64,000 nt of DNA from Vibrio nitrifigilis (GTDB lineage: Bacteria > Pseudomonadota > Gammaproteobacteria > Enterobacterales > Vibrionaceae), in the NCBI RefSeq assembly GCF_015686695.1, contig NZ_JADPMR010000001.1, positions 2,852,001-2,916,000 on the forward strand, in the 5' to 3' direction. Position 1 is the stretch's first letter. Each line of letters begins with the position of its first letter. This document shows, piece after piece, positions 17,774-26,619 of the stretch. The notes below the pieces were generated by a model. That model saw nothing but the letters and a program-made list of their open reading frames with translations. It ran no database searches and was not told where the DNA came from. The position numbers and the translations under genes were made by a program.

Positions 17774-18481
17774 TTACTGTTTGTTGGAATAGTCACGTTG
17801 ACCAAATATAGCAGTGCCAATTCGTACGATAGTACTACCCGCTTCGATGGCTGCTTCCATATCCCCAGTCATTCCCATAGATATCGTATCGATATCTGGG
17901 TAGCGTTGAGCTAATTTTTCCTTCAATTGCGTCAGAGATTTAAATGCTGCAAGTTGCTGTTGATAATCTGACACATTTTCTGGAATCGACATGACTCCTC
18001 TTAACGTGAGGTTGGGTAGCTTAGAAATCAATTGGGCAAGTTCAAATAATTGTTGCTCATCGATACCTGATTTCGACGTTTCACCACTCGTATTTACTTG
18101 AATAAGTACTTGTAGTGGTGGCATGCCCTCTGGACGCTGATCGTTCAGACGTTGAGCAATTTTAGCTCGATCGATGGTGTGCACCCAAGCAAAGTGTTCT
18201 GCAACTGGGCGGGTCTTATTGGACTGTAAAGGACCGATAAAGTGCCACTCAAGATTAAGCTCAGGGTGATGTTGTGTGAAATACTCGACTTTATTCACAC
18301 CTTCTTGTACGTAATTTTCACCGAATCGAACTTGTCCTGTTTGAGCGGCTTCTAAGACGGCTTCGACAGGTTTAGTTTTACTTACCGCGAGAAGTTGCAC
18401 CGAGCCTTTTGTGCGTCCAAACTTAGTTTGAGCGCTTTCGATTAGTGATGTGATATGTTCAATATTTTGTTGAATACTCAT
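17774..18481 (-). CDS. yggS: PLP homeostasis protein YggS
   Basis: A fold-type III PLP-binding barrel without known catalysis that balances pyridoxal phosphate and amino-acid pools. The 235 residues carry the PLP lysine in LLAVSKTKPVEAV, RFGENYVQEG, the block EWHFIGPLQSNK, and the C-terminal SMGMTGDMEAAIEAGSTIVRIGTAIFG phosphate-binding loop. First gene of the minus-strand yggS-proC-yggT-yggU unit, and only 25 bases from the divergent pilT start, so the two promoters must overlap. Confidence 0.96.
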   Translation of the reverse strand: MSIQQNIEHITSLIESAQTKFGRTKGSVQLLAVSKTKPVEAVLEAAQTGQVRFGENYVQEGVNKVEYFTQHHPELNLEWHFIGPLQSNKTRPVAEHFAWVHTIDRAKIAQRLNDQRPEGMPPLQVLIQVNTSGETSKSGIDEQQLFELAQLISKLPNLTLRGVMSIPENVSDYQQQLAAFKSLTQLKEKLAQRYPDIDTISMGMTGDMEAAIEAGSTIVRIGTAIFGQRDYSNKQ

Positions 18482-18506
18482 AGCCAGACTTTAGTAAGGA
18501 TAATAA

Positions 18507-19544
18507 ATGGATATCGCTGAATTACTGGATTTTAGTGTAAAGCATAACGCCTCAGATCTACATCTTTCCTCAGGCGTGCCTCCCATGGTTCGGATTGATG
18601 GTGAGGTTAGGAAGCTCGGTGTTCCTGCATTTACTCATGCCGAGGTACACCGGCTCGTCTTTGAAATCATGAATGATGCTCAAAGGCGAGAATTCGAAGA
18701 AAATTTGGAAGTTGATTTTTCCTTTGAACTTCCGAATGTTGGACGCTTCCGTGTTAACGCTTTTCATCAGTCCCGCGGTGGTTCTGCCGTATTTAGGACA
18801 ATCCCCACTGAGATACCTACCTTAGCACAATTAGATGCTCCAGAGATCTTTAACAAGATCACTCAATACGAAAAAGGGTTAGTTTTAGTAACAGGACCAA
18901 CCGGATCGGGTAAATCGACAACCTTAGCGGCGATGGTTAATGAGATAAATGCGCATTATAACAAGCACATTCTTACCATCGAAGATCCTATCGAATTTAT
19001 CCACAACAATAATAAATGTCTGATCAACCAAAGAGAAGTTCACCGCGATACGCTAAGCTTTAAAGCAGCTTTACGATCTGCTCTGCGTGAAGACCCTGAT
19101 GTGATCTTGGTTGGTGAATTACGCGATCAAGAGACCATCAGTTTGGCGTTAACGGCTGCTGAAACGGGTCATTTGGTGTTTGGTACTTTGCATACCAGCT
19201 CCGCTGCTAAAACCATTGATAGGATTATTGATGTGTTTCCGGGAGAAGATAAAGGCATGGTGCGTTCCATGTTATCTGAATCACTCCGCGCCGTTATTGC
19301 GCAGAAGCTATTAAAAAAAGCGGGAGGTGGTCGTGTTGCTTGTCATGAGGTTATGCTCGGTACTCCTGCTATTCGTAATTTAATCCGCGAAGACAAGGTG
19401 GCACAGATGGTATCCATTATCCAAACAGGTGCCTCACATGGGATGCAAACGATGGAACAGCATGCACGCAAGTTAGTGTCTCAAGGTTTGGTCGATTTGG
19501 CAGAAGTACAAAGTAAAATAGAAACGGAGATGGGCAGTTTTTAG
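18507..19544 (+). CDS. pilT: Type IV pilus retraction ATPase PilT
   Basis: Hexameric motor that depolymerises type IV pili, driving twitching motility and DNA uptake. The 345 residues contain an N-terminal PAS-like domain, a Walker A motif GPTGSGKST at residues 130-138, the Asp box ILTIEDPIEF, a Walker B-type LREDPDVILVGELRD, and the His box TGHLVFGTLHTSSA. The C-terminal AIRNLIREDK (the PilT AIRNLIRE motif needed for retraction) identifies it as PilT. pilU follows 64 bases later; the pair is divergent from yggS. Confidence 0.97.
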   Translation: MDIAELLDFSVKHNASDLHLSSGVPPMVRIDGEVRKLGVPAFTHAEVHRLVFEIMNDAQRREFEENLEVDFSFELPNVGRFRVNAFHQSRGGSAVFRTIPTEIPTLAQLDAPEIFNKITQYEKGLVLVTGPTGSGKSTTLAAMVNEINAHYNKHILTIEDPIEFIHNNNKCLINQREVHRDTLSFKAALRSALREDPDVILVGELRDQETISLALTAAETGHLVFGTLHTSSAAKTIDRIIDVFPGEDKGMVRSMLSESLRAVIAQKLLKKAGGGRVACHEVMLGTPAIRNLIREDKVAQMVSIIQTGASHGMQTMEQHARKLVSQGLVDLAEVQSKIETEMGSF

Positions 19545-19608
19545 TTATCGGATTACGTCTTCGCGCTCTCTCAATAATCCTAGTTGATGGATTTAAGGAC
19601 AATGCGTT

Positions 19609-20715
19609 ATGTTTCTCGAACAGTGTTTAAGTGGAATGCTTACCCGTAAAGCATCTGATCTGTATATCACAGTGGGGGCTCCCGTTCTTTATCGGGTAAA
19701 TGGTGAACTGCAAGGTGATGGTGAAAAGCTTACGTTTTCTGAAGTGAATAATCTTCTCAACCGGATGATGGATTCAGAGCAAGTGGAAGATTTTCATCAT
19801 ACTCACGAAGCGAATTTTGCCATAGTTAGAGACAGTGGGCGGTTTCGGGTGAGCGCTTTCTTTCAGCGAGAGTTACCCGGCGCCGTTATACGTCGTATTG
19901 AAACGACCATTCCGAGCTTTGAAGAATTGCATTTGCCCGATTTACTTAAAGAACTGGCCATGAAAAAACGTGGTTTAGTGCTGGTGGTAGGCTCGACAGG
20001 GTCTGGTAAATCGACCTCCATGGCTGCTATGGTTGGCTACCGAAATCAACATTCGTCTGGACACATTCTTACGGTGGAAGATCCGATTGAATTTGTGCAT
20101 GAACACGCCGGTTGTATTGTAACGCAACGGGAAGTAGGGCTTGATACGGATAGCTATGAAGTCGCCTTGAAAAACTCACTGCGCCAAGCACCCGATATGA
20201 TTCTTATCGGAGAAATTCGCTCCCGAGAAACGATGGAATATGCGATGAATTTTGCTGAAACAGGTCACCTCTGTATGGCAACGTTGCATGCGAATAACGC
20301 TAACCAAGCATTAGAGCGTATTTTGCATTTAGTACCCAAAGAACAAAAAGATCAGTTTCTATTTGATTTGTCGATGAACCTTCGTGGAGTGATTGGCCAG
20401 CAGCTGGTTCGAGATAAAGAGGGTAGTGGACGCCATGCGGCGTTTGAAATTTTACTCAATACTCCACGAGTCTCAGATTTAATTCGTCGTGGTGAACTGC
20501 ATGAATTGAAAGAAACCATAGCCCGTTCAACAGAATCGGGTATGCAAACTTTTGATCAGTCGCTTTATCAACTAGTGGTTGATAATAAGATTTCTGAGCA
20601 AGATGCTATGCATTGTGCTGATTCTGCAAATGATTTACGGATTATGCTCAAGACAAAGCAGGGGAGTGGTTATGGCAGCAGCTCTTTAGCTGATGTCAAA
20701 ATTGATATGGATTAG
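19609..20715 (+). CDS. pilU: PilT-dependent retraction ATPase PilU
   Basis: Accessory retraction motor that works with PilT to raise force or rescue pilus retraction. The 368 residues show Walker A GSTGSGKST (128-136), ILTVEDPIEFVHEHAGC, a Walker B-type region RQAPDMILIGEIRS, and a His box ETGHLCMATLHANNAN. The region corresponding to the PilT AIRNLIRE motif reads TPRVSDLIRRGEL, as expected for PilU. It forms an operon with pilT and ends at a bidirectional terminator shared with the convergent ruvX operon. Confidence 0.95.
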   Translation: MFLEQCLSGMLTRKASDLYITVGAPVLYRVNGELQGDGEKLTFSEVNNLLNRMMDSEQVEDFHHTHEANFAIVRDSGRFRVSAFFQRELPGAVIRRIETTIPSFEELHLPDLLKELAMKKRGLVLVVGSTGSGKSTSMAAMVGYRNQHSSGHILTVEDPIEFVHEHAGCIVTQREVGLDTDSYEVALKNSLRQAPDMILIGEIRSRETMEYAMNFAETGHLCMATLHANNANQALERILHLVPKEQKDQFLFDLSMNLRGVIGQQLVRDKEGSGRHAAFEILLNTPRVSDLIRRGELHELKETIARSTESGMQTFDQSLYQLVVDNKISEQDAMHCADSANDLRIMLKTKQGSGYGSSSLADVKIDMD

Positions 20716-20741
20716 CCAGAGTTGCTTTTGTGTTAGTTAAT

Positions 20742-20768
20742 AAAAAAGGTGCTTAAAGCACCTTTTTT
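20742..20768. terminator. Bidirectional terminator between pilU and ruvX
   Basis: AAAAAAGGTGC / GCACCTTTTTT with loop TTAAA; U-runs are produced on both strands between convergent genes. Confidence 0.93.
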
Positions 20769-20780
20769 GATAGACAGCTC

Positions 20781-21206
20781 TTATTCGCCCCACTGCGCTT
20801 CAAACCAGCTTTCGAGAATGACAACAGCTGATTGACAGTCAATATTACCTTTACTTAGCGCTTTGTAACCACCAAAAGAAAACAGGTCAGCTTTCGCTTC
20901 CGCGGTAGATAATCGCTCATCATGTAACTCCACAGGCAAGCCAAAACGACCATGCAGTCGATTTGCAAACTTTTTCGCTCGTGGCGTAATAGCATCTAAG
21001 TCTTTACCCCGTAAATCTGTGGGTAACCCCACTACGAGTAAATTGGGCTGCCATTCTTTAATCAGCTTTTCGATATCATCCCAATTAGGAATCCCCTCTT
21101 TGGCTTTGATCGCTTTTAGCGGTGAAGCGGTACCGGTAATATCCTGACCAACGGCGCTTCCAATACTGCGAGTGCCAAAGTCGAATGCCATAATTGTTCG
21201 TGACAT
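20781..21206 (-). CDS. ruvX: Holliday junction resolvase-like protein RuvX (YqgF)
   Basis: RNase H-fold nuclease implicated in 16S rRNA 5'/3' processing and a putative Holliday junction resolvase. The 141 residues have the family signature MAFDFGTRSIGSAVGQDITGTASPL, the LVVGLPTDLRGKD block, a conserved LHDERLSTAEAKADL and a late acidic DCQSAVVILESWF. Minus-strand gene order gshB-yqgE-ruvX, and the gap to yqgE is 37 bases, consistent with one operon. Confidence 0.95.
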   Translation of the reverse strand: MSRTIMAFDFGTRSIGSAVGQDITGTASPLKAIKAKEGIPNWDDIEKLIKEWQPNLLVVGLPTDLRGKDLDAITPRAKKFANRLHGRFGLPVELHDERLSTAEAKADLFSFGGYKALSKGNIDCQSAVVILESWFEAQWGE

Positions 21207-21243
21207 AGTGCTGCTCTATAACTGAATTCGGGATAAAAAGTGG

Positions 21244-21810
21244 TTAAGCATGGCCAGCTTGGCTGGACAAATGTGCTGGACTAATCCCTAATCGAGCAAT
21301 GGCTTTGTTCCACTTTTCACTAACCGGCGTATTAAAGATTAATTCCGCATCAGCTTCAATGGTTAGCCATGAATTTTCTGCTAATTCTGTTTCTAACTGC
21401 CCTGCATCCCAACCTGAATATCCTAATGCAACGATATATCCAGTAGGCTCAGCATCCGTACCTAATACCGTCAAAATATCTTTTGAAGTGGTCACTGCGA
21501 TATCATCGGTCATGTTGACACTTGATTCATAGTGATCGTGGGGGCGATGCAGAATAAACCCCCGATCTTCAGATACCGGGCCACCGTTCAAAATAGGTTT
21601 ATTCAGACTCTCTGTATGAGACTGAGGGTAAGCCGATTCCACTTCAACTTGTTGAAGCATGCCACCGACGGTGACATCGATTGGTGCATTGATGATAAGC
21701 CCCATCGCGCCTTCTTCATTATGTTCGCAGATATATACCACGCTGTTTTTGAAGTAAGGATCTTTCATGCTTGGCATGGCGACAAGAAAATGATTGGTCA
21801 AATTCATCAT
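21244..21810 (-). CDS. yqgE: YqgE/AlgH family protein
   Basis: Conserved protein of unresolved function (UPF0301). The 188 residues have the typical start MNLTNHFLVAMPSMKDPYF (the ATG at 21807 is an equal alternative), VVYICEHNEEGAMGLIINAP, LNGGPVSEDRGFILH and YIVALGYSGWDAGQLETEL. AGGA lies 7 bases before the first ATG. It sits between gshB and ruvX, a conserved position in Vibrio and Enterobacteria. Confidence 0.93.
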   Translation of the reverse strand: MMNLTNHFLVAMPSMKDPYFKNSVVYICEHNEEGAMGLIINAPIDVTVGGMLQQVEVESAYPQSHTESLNKPILNGGPVSEDRGFILHRPHDHYESSVNMTDDIAVTTSKDILTVLGTDAEPTGYIVALGYSGWDAGQLETELAENSWLTIEADAELIFNTPVSEKWNKAIARLGISPAHLSSQAGHA

Positions 21811-21845
21811 ATTCTAATCCTCTCGCGTTCAGGAGCTTGGCGCTC

Positions 21846-22802
21846 CTATTTAGCTAATGCTTTTACGTGGCGTTCTACGGCATCCATCAGTTTACCGATA
21901 ATCGAAACATCAAATGCTTTTTCGATTTCACGCACGCACGTTGGGCTTGTTACGTTAATTTCTGTTAGTTTGTCACCAATGACGTCAAGACCGACGAAAA
22001 TCAGGCCTTTTTCTTTTAAGATTGGCGCCACTGTTTCGGCAATTTTGCGGTCCGTTTCGCTGATAGGACGAGCTTCACCGCGTCCCCCGGCTGCTAGGTT
22101 GCCACGTGTTTCACCTTCTGGTGGAATACGTGCTAAGCAGTAAGGCATTGGCTCACCATCAACAACCAAGATGCGTTTATCGCCGTTACTTACATCTGGA
22201 ACAAAGCTTTGTGCCATACAGAAGTTTTTACCGTGATCAGTTAGTGTTTCAATGATAACCGATACGTTTGGATCGCTCTCTTTAACACGGAAGATAGATG
22301 CACCACCCATGCCATCAAGAGGTTTCAAAATCACATCACCATGCTTTTCTTTAAATGCTTTAATGGTTTCTGCTTTACGCGTCACAATGGTGTTCGGTGT
22401 TAATTCTGGGAACCAAGCTGTGAACAATTTCTCGTTGCAGTCACGTAGACTTTGAGGTTTGTTAACAATCAGAGTCCCTTCAGCTTCTGCTCTTTCTAGA
22501 ATATACGTAGCGTAAATGTATTCAGTATCAAAAGGAGGATCTTTACGCATTAAAACGGCATCTAATTCAGACAGGCGAATGGTTTGCTCTGAATGAAATT
22601 GATACCAACCGTTTGGATCTTCTTGCACGATAACAATTTTAGTATCAGCAAGAGCAACACCTTGATCTAAGTGTAGATCATTCATCTCGATATAATGGAT
22701 CTCGTAGCCACGACGTTGTGCTTCTAGCATCATGGCAAAGCTAGTGTCTTTCTTGATGTTAATGGATGAGATAGGATCCATTACGATGCCGAGTTTAATC
22801 AT
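21846..22802 (-). CDS. gshB: Glutathione synthetase
   Basis: ATP-grasp ligase joining gamma-glutamylcysteine and glycine. The 318 residues match the family length. Visible motifs are LGIVMDPISSINIKKDTSFAM at the start, the substrate block RKDPPFDTEYIYATYIL, the ATP-grasp stretch DVILKPLDGMGGASIFR, and the metal/ATP-binding end KGLIFVGLDVIGDKLTEINVTSPTCVRE. It is 12 bases downstream of rsmE and upstream of yqgE. Confidence 0.97.
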   Translation of the reverse strand: MIKLGIVMDPISSINIKKDTSFAMMLEAQRRGYEIHYIEMNDLHLDQGVALADTKIVIVQEDPNGWYQFHSEQTIRLSELDAVLMRKDPPFDTEYIYATYILERAEAEGTLIVNKPQSLRDCNEKLFTAWFPELTPNTIVTRKAETIKAFKEKHGDVILKPLDGMGGASIFRVKESDPNVSVIIETLTDHGKNFCMAQSFVPDVSNGDKRILVVDGEPMPYCLARIPPEGETRGNLAAGGRGEARPISETDRKIAETVAPILKEKGLIFVGLDVIGDKLTEINVTSPTCVREIEKAFDVSIIGKLMDAVERHVKALAK

Positions 22803-22814
22803 TATTCTTCTCCA

Positions 22815-23546
22815 TTAGCCTAAATCGCCAAAGCGAACTTGTAAGGCTGTTATAGCGGTTAAGGCGGCGGTCTCGGTGCGTAACACTCGAGGCCCTAACA
22901 GCGTTTCTTCAAATTGATATTGGCGAGTCATTTCAATCTCTTCAGCGGAAAGGCCGCCTTCAGGACCGATCAATAATCGCACTTTGGTTACCGGCTCTGG
23001 TAACGTATTGATGGAGTAGCGCGCTCGCGGATGTAAGTTGAGCTTTAACCCATCGCTGTGTTCCGCACACCACTCTTCAAGAGACATAATTGGTCGAATT
23101 TCTGGTACACGATTGCGGCCGCTCTGTTCACAAGCGCCAATAGCGATTTTTTGCCACTGTTGTAATTTTTTCTCAAAGCGCTTGGCATCAAGCTTAACGC
23201 CACAGCGTTCAGAAATCAGCGGAGTAATCACATTTACCCCTAATTCAACTGACTTTTGAATGGTGAATTCCATCTTATCGCCGCGAGAAACGACTTGGCC
23301 TAAATGTAAATCGAGAGGGGACTCACAACCATTTTCGACCCGCTCTGAGACATCAACGAGCACGCGTTTCTTCCCTGATTCGGTAATAATGGCCGGAAAC
23401 TCAGCACCGCTTCCATCAAAAAGAAGGACTTCTTGTCCTTCTTGCATACGAAGTACTCGGCCAATGTGGCCTGCGGCATCTTCGCTTAATGTTACTGTGC
23501 CTAGATGTTCAATCGTTTCCGGGTGATAAATACGGGGAATGCGCAT
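22815..23546 (-). CDS. rsmE: 16S rRNA (uracil1498-N3)-methyltransferase RsmE
   Basis: SPOUT-class methyltransferase that modifies U1498 of 16S rRNA. The 243 residues begin MRIPRIYHPETIEHLGTVTL and end with the knotted SAM site in LLIGPEGGLSAEEIEM and LLGPRVLRTETAALTAITAL, both diagnostic. It heads the rsmE-gshB-yqgE-ruvX series on the minus strand; a terminator separates it from endA. Confidence 0.96.
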   Translation of the reverse strand: MRIPRIYHPETIEHLGTVTLSEDAAGHIGRVLRMQEGQEVLLFDGSGAEFPAIITESGKKRVLVDVSERVENGCESPLDLHLGQVVSRGDKMEFTIQKSVELGVNVITPLISERCGVKLDAKRFEKKLQQWQKIAIGACEQSGRNRVPEIRPIMSLEEWCAEHSDGLKLNLHPRARYSINTLPEPVTKVRLLIGPEGGLSAEEIEMTRQYQFEETLLGPRVLRTETAALTAITALQVRFGDLG

Positions 23547-23604
23547 GCATGAGTCCTGGACAAATGTGTTTTTCTACTAGCGTCTAACATGGATGCTTTA
23601 CAGC

Positions 23605-23631
23605 AAAAAAACAAGGGCAAATGCCCTTGTT
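23605..23631 (-). terminator. Terminator after endA
   Basis: Minus-strand stem AACAAGGGC / GCCCTTGTT with a 4-base loop, extended by six U residues. It lies between the endA stop and the rsmE start. Confidence 0.9.
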
Positions 23632-23677
23632 ACGCTGAGTTTTTCGTTGCAATTCTTTGTGTTGTCGAGAGATAGGA

Positions 23678-24382
23678 CTATTTGTGGCACTGACCTTCAA
23701 CAAACGGGTTATGATTCCCTTGAATCGCTGCAATTTTTTGATCGCGTTGACATTCCCATGAGCTCACAGGGTAACGGTGGTCCCAAACATTCATCAACTG
23801 TCGTTGGGCTTTAGACAGTCTAAAATTATAGCGTTGGCTCATATAGAGATAAGTACGAGCGATGGGCCCGCGCGCTTGTTCTGGAGGCATTGCTTTACGC
23901 TGTTTAAAGTCGACCTGCATTGAACACTGACCATAAGTTACCCCTTCAACACCATTCCACTGACTAAAATTGTAATTGGAGCGATCGCCATTGACCTCGC
24001 CGATGGCCGGTGTGAGGTTGTGCATATCTGCTTCTATTTTTTTAAAGCCTTTATCATGTCGTTCACAATAACTTCTTCCACCCTTTTGCCAGCACAAACG
24101 CTGGTGGCCAAATTGCCACGCAGGAACAACGTGTTCCCACTCAATGCGGTGTGCTCGACGAGGTTGCTTGCGAACATGGTAACCGCAAGATTGTAAATTG
24201 GGTTCTCCTTTACGACCATGCCAAGTAATTGCGCAGTCGCAATAAAATGTCGTTGGGTGTGTCTTATACAACTTAACCGCTTGGGTTTTAGCCTGATAAA
24301 AACTGGTTGGAGCGTGAGCTGAGCTAAAAGAAGAGAAAGCCATCATCATGATGGAGAGCATTAATGTTTGAAATTTGTTCAT
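23678..24382 (-). CDS. endA: Secreted/periplasmic endonuclease I (Dns/EndA family)
   Basis: Non-specific DNase of the beta-beta-alpha-metal family, exported by a signal peptide (about residues 1-23, ending SSAHA). The 234 residues contain the catalytic HRIEWEHVVPAWQFG, the metal-binding EVNGDRSNYNFSQWNG, and many cysteines (CDC, SCGYH, SMQVDF nearby) forming the disulfides of this family. I recall V. cholerae Dns in this same neighbourhood next to rsmE, sprT and metK; Dns limits natural transformation and degrades extracellular DNA. The name dns would be equally fitting. Confidence 0.94.
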   Translation of the reverse strand: MNKFQTLMLSIMMMAFSSFSSAHAPTSFYQAKTQAVKLYKTHPTTFYCDCAITWHGRKGEPNLQSCGYHVRKQPRRAHRIEWEHVVPAWQFGHQRLCWQKGGRSYCERHDKGFKKIEADMHNLTPAIGEVNGDRSNYNFSQWNGVEGVTYGQCSMQVDFKQRKAMPPEQARGPIARTYLYMSQRYNFRLSKAQRQLMNVWDHRYPVSSWECQRDQKIAAIQGNHNPFVEGQCHK

Positions 24383-24517
24383 TACAAGACTGAAAAAAGT
24401 ATGATTTTTTTCAGTCTAACACTCAAAAATATGAAATCTATCGGTAACAGAAACGGATGATGAGAAAACACATAATACTGACATAAGGTTAGATATTTTG
24501 TTCTTAATCACAGGGGG

Positions 24518-25030
24518 TTAACTCAAACGTTTTCCCGTAAAGCGTATTTCTTGATGGCAATGTTGGCAGCGATACACTGCTTGACCACGTTGGATTTTAT
24601 TATGACGGCGGATTGAGAGTTGGTGATGTTGACAGGCGCAAGCATATTCAAAGGTTTTGCCTTGTACTGATAGCACGGAAAATTGATGGGTTGTATCCGG
24701 TGCTAAATGGAATACTTGCGTCATGACTGCTTGCCACTCTTTACCGTGCGGACGCACGCGGCCAAACAATTGGTAGGTGACTATATGAGCCACTTCATGT
24801 GGGATCACTTGCTCAAGAAAGGCAGTTTTATTTTCATTAAATAAAACGGGATTGAGCCGAACTTCATTAAGGTGCATGTAAGCTTTACCTGCCGCTTTAC
24901 CACGTAGTTTATAGCTTAACGAGGGGGTAGGCAGAGCAGTAGAAAAATATTGATTTGCTTGTTCTGTACAGCGTTGTAGAACGCTTTGAGCTTGTTTGGT
25001 TAAGTCTGGGCCTATGGTAGGTTGAGTCAT
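24518..25030 (-). CDS. sprT: SprT family zinc metalloprotease-like protein
   Basis: Zincin-like protein related to the DNA-protein crosslink protease Spartan; the bacterial role is not established. I chose ATG 25030 (MTQPTIGPDLTKQAQ; 170 residues), the size usual for the family; the frame continues to 25084. The zinc site HEVAH lies in QVIPHEVAHIVTYQLFG, followed by GRVRPHGKEWQ. A C-terminal zinc ribbon is made of CACQHHQLSIRRHNK and YRCQHCHQ. It is between endA and metK. Confidence 0.93.
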   Translation of the reverse strand: MTQPTIGPDLTKQAQSVLQRCTEQANQYFSTALPTPSLSYKLRGKAAGKAYMHLNEVRLNPVLFNENKTAFLEQVIPHEVAHIVTYQLFGRVRPHGKEWQAVMTQVFHLAPDTTHQFSVLSVQGKTFEYACACQHHQLSIRRHNKIQRGQAVYRCQHCHQEIRFTGKRLS

Positions 25031-25087
25031 GCAGTGCTCTAACTTCGGGGGCATTTCTGCTTGGTATACTAATCGAGCTGGCAATAT

Positions 25088-25113
25088 AAAAAAAGCCCTG
25101 ACGGAGTCAGGGC
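25088..25113 (-). terminator. Terminator after metK
   Basis: Minus strand: GCCCTGAC / GTCAGGGC with a 3-base loop and seven U residues. Confidence 0.93.
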
Positions 25114-25145
25114 CTTCTATTCATTTTCAATCTAGCTGCGACGGT

Positions 25146-26300
25146 TTATTTCAAACCTGCGAATTCACGCAATAGAGCCGCTTTATCAGTCGCTTCCCAA
25201 GGGAATTCTTCACGACCAAAGTGACCGTATGCTGCAGTCTTTTTGTAGATAGGTTGCAGTAGGCTTAACATTTCTTGCAGACCGTATGGACGTAAGTCGA
25301 AGAATTCACGTACTGCTTTAACAATCACGTCAGTTGATACTTTTTCAGTACCAAATGTTTCGACCATGATTGATGTTGGATCGGCAACACCGATTGCGTA
25401 AGAAAGTTGGATTTCACAGCGATCTGCAAGGCCAGCTGCAACGATGTTTTTCGCTACGTAACGTGCTGCGTATGCTGCGCTGCGGTCCACTTTTGATGGA
25501 TCTTTACCAGAGAATGCGCCGCCACCGTGGCGAGCTGCACCGCCGTAAGTATCAACGATAATTTTACGACCTGTTAGACCACAGTCACCCATTGGACCAC
25601 CGATAACGAAACGACCGGTTGGGTTAATGAAGTATTTAGTTTCTTTATCTAACCATTCAGTAGGAAGGATTGGTTTGATGATCTCTTCCATCACACCTTC
25701 ACGAAGGTCAGCGGTTGAAACGCTGTCGGCGTGTTGAGTAGATAGAACGACGGCATCAATACCAACAATTTGGTTATTATCGTATTTGAAGGTTACTTGA
25801 GATTTAGCGTCTGGACGCAACCAAGGAAGTGTGCCGTTTTTACGAACTTCTGCTTGACGCTGCATTAGGCGGTGCGCGTAAGTAATTGGCGCAGGCATTA
25901 ACACGCTAGTTTCGTTTGTTGCGTAACCGAACATGATACCTTGGTCACCAGCGCCCTGTTCTTTAGGATCTGATTTATCAACGCCTTGGTTGATATCTGG
26001 TGATTGTTTACCAATAGTGTTGAGAACAGCACAAGAGCCGGCGTCAAAGCCCATATCTGACCCTGTGTAACCAATTTCACGTACGGTTTCACGAGTGAGT
26101 TCTTCAATATCTACCCATGCTGAAGTTGTTACTTCGCCACCGACCATAACCATGCCGGTTTTTACATAAGTTTCGCAAGCAACACGTGCTTTTGGATCTT
26201 GTTCCAAAATAGCATCTAGGACCGCGTCTGAGATTTGGTCTGCGATTTTATCTGGATGGCCTTCTGATACAGATTCAGAAGTGAACAGGTGCTTAGCCAT
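25146..26300 (-). CDS. metK: S-adenosylmethionine synthetase
   Basis: Makes SAM from methionine and ATP, the methyl donor for trmB, rsmA and rsmE in this window. The 384-residue form starts at ATG 26300 (MAKHLFTSESVSEGHPDK), preceded by GGAG; the TTG-started extension to 26321 is spurious. Hallmarks are GHPDKIADQISDAVLD, DQGIMFGYA, and the C-terminal GGGAFSGKDPSKVDRSAAY. Tandem MetJ-type boxes lie 71-94 bases upstream of the start, indicating repression by MetJ with SAM. Confidence 0.98.
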   Translation of the reverse strand: MAKHLFTSESVSEGHPDKIADQISDAVLDAILEQDPKARVACETYVKTGMVMVGGEVTTSAWVDIEELTRETVREIGYTGSDMGFDAGSCAVLNTIGKQSPDINQGVDKSDPKEQGAGDQGIMFGYATNETSVLMPAPITYAHRLMQRQAEVRKNGTLPWLRPDAKSQVTFKYDNNQIVGIDAVVLSTQHADSVSTADLREGVMEEIIKPILPTEWLDKETKYFINPTGRFVIGGPMGDCGLTGRKIIVDTYGGAARHGGGAFSGKDPSKVDRSAAYAARYVAKNIVAAGLADRCEIQLSYAIGVADPTSIMVETFGTEKVSTDVIVKAVREFFDLRPYGLQEMLSLLQPIYKKTAAYGHFGREEFPWEATDKAALLREFAGLK

Positions 26301-26370
26301 GATAACTCCAATATTTGTCAAATAAGAGTAGCTTCAAGACCGCGCTACTCCGCACTATCGATTAATATGT

Positions 26371-26394
26371 AGGCGTTTCTACATCTAGACGTCT
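26371..26394 (-). promoter_or_regulatory. MetJ operator (three tandem met boxes)
   Basis: Three contiguous 8-base units: AGGCGTTT, CTACATCT and AGACGTCT. The last is a perfect match to the known MetJ consensus AGACGTCT; I score the others 6/8 and 5/8. The position upstream of metK fits SAM-dependent repression of SAM synthesis. Confidence 0.85.
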
Positions 26395-26540
26395 ATTCTA
26401 GGATCCCATAATCAAATTACAAGTTCTTTTTGTTATGAGAAATAAGTAAACGTTTGCAGATTGTCATATAGGCGAGGTGACTGGTGCTGAAAAACTGAGA
26501 TAGCAACGGGCAAATAAAGCCTAAAAGGATTGCAAAAGGT

Positions 26541-26569
26541 TTGCAGTGTTACAGGGGCTTTGCGACAAT
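26541..26569 (+). promoter_or_regulatory. Probable sigma-70 promoter of tktA
   Basis: TTGCAG, 17 bases, GACAAT, about 50 bases before the tktA start. Good spacing and partly degenerate boxes. The 319-base metK-tktA gap also holds the met boxes at its other end and nothing else I recognise. Confidence 0.5.
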
Positions 26570-26619
26570 GCAGAGCACATTATTATGGATAATTTATTTC
26601 TGCTTTTTTAGGAGCTGAC

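Noticed and set aside
21532..22143. 203-codon plus-strand frame across yqgE and gshB
   Set aside because: Antisense to two well-supported genes, with no motif and no ribosome site.
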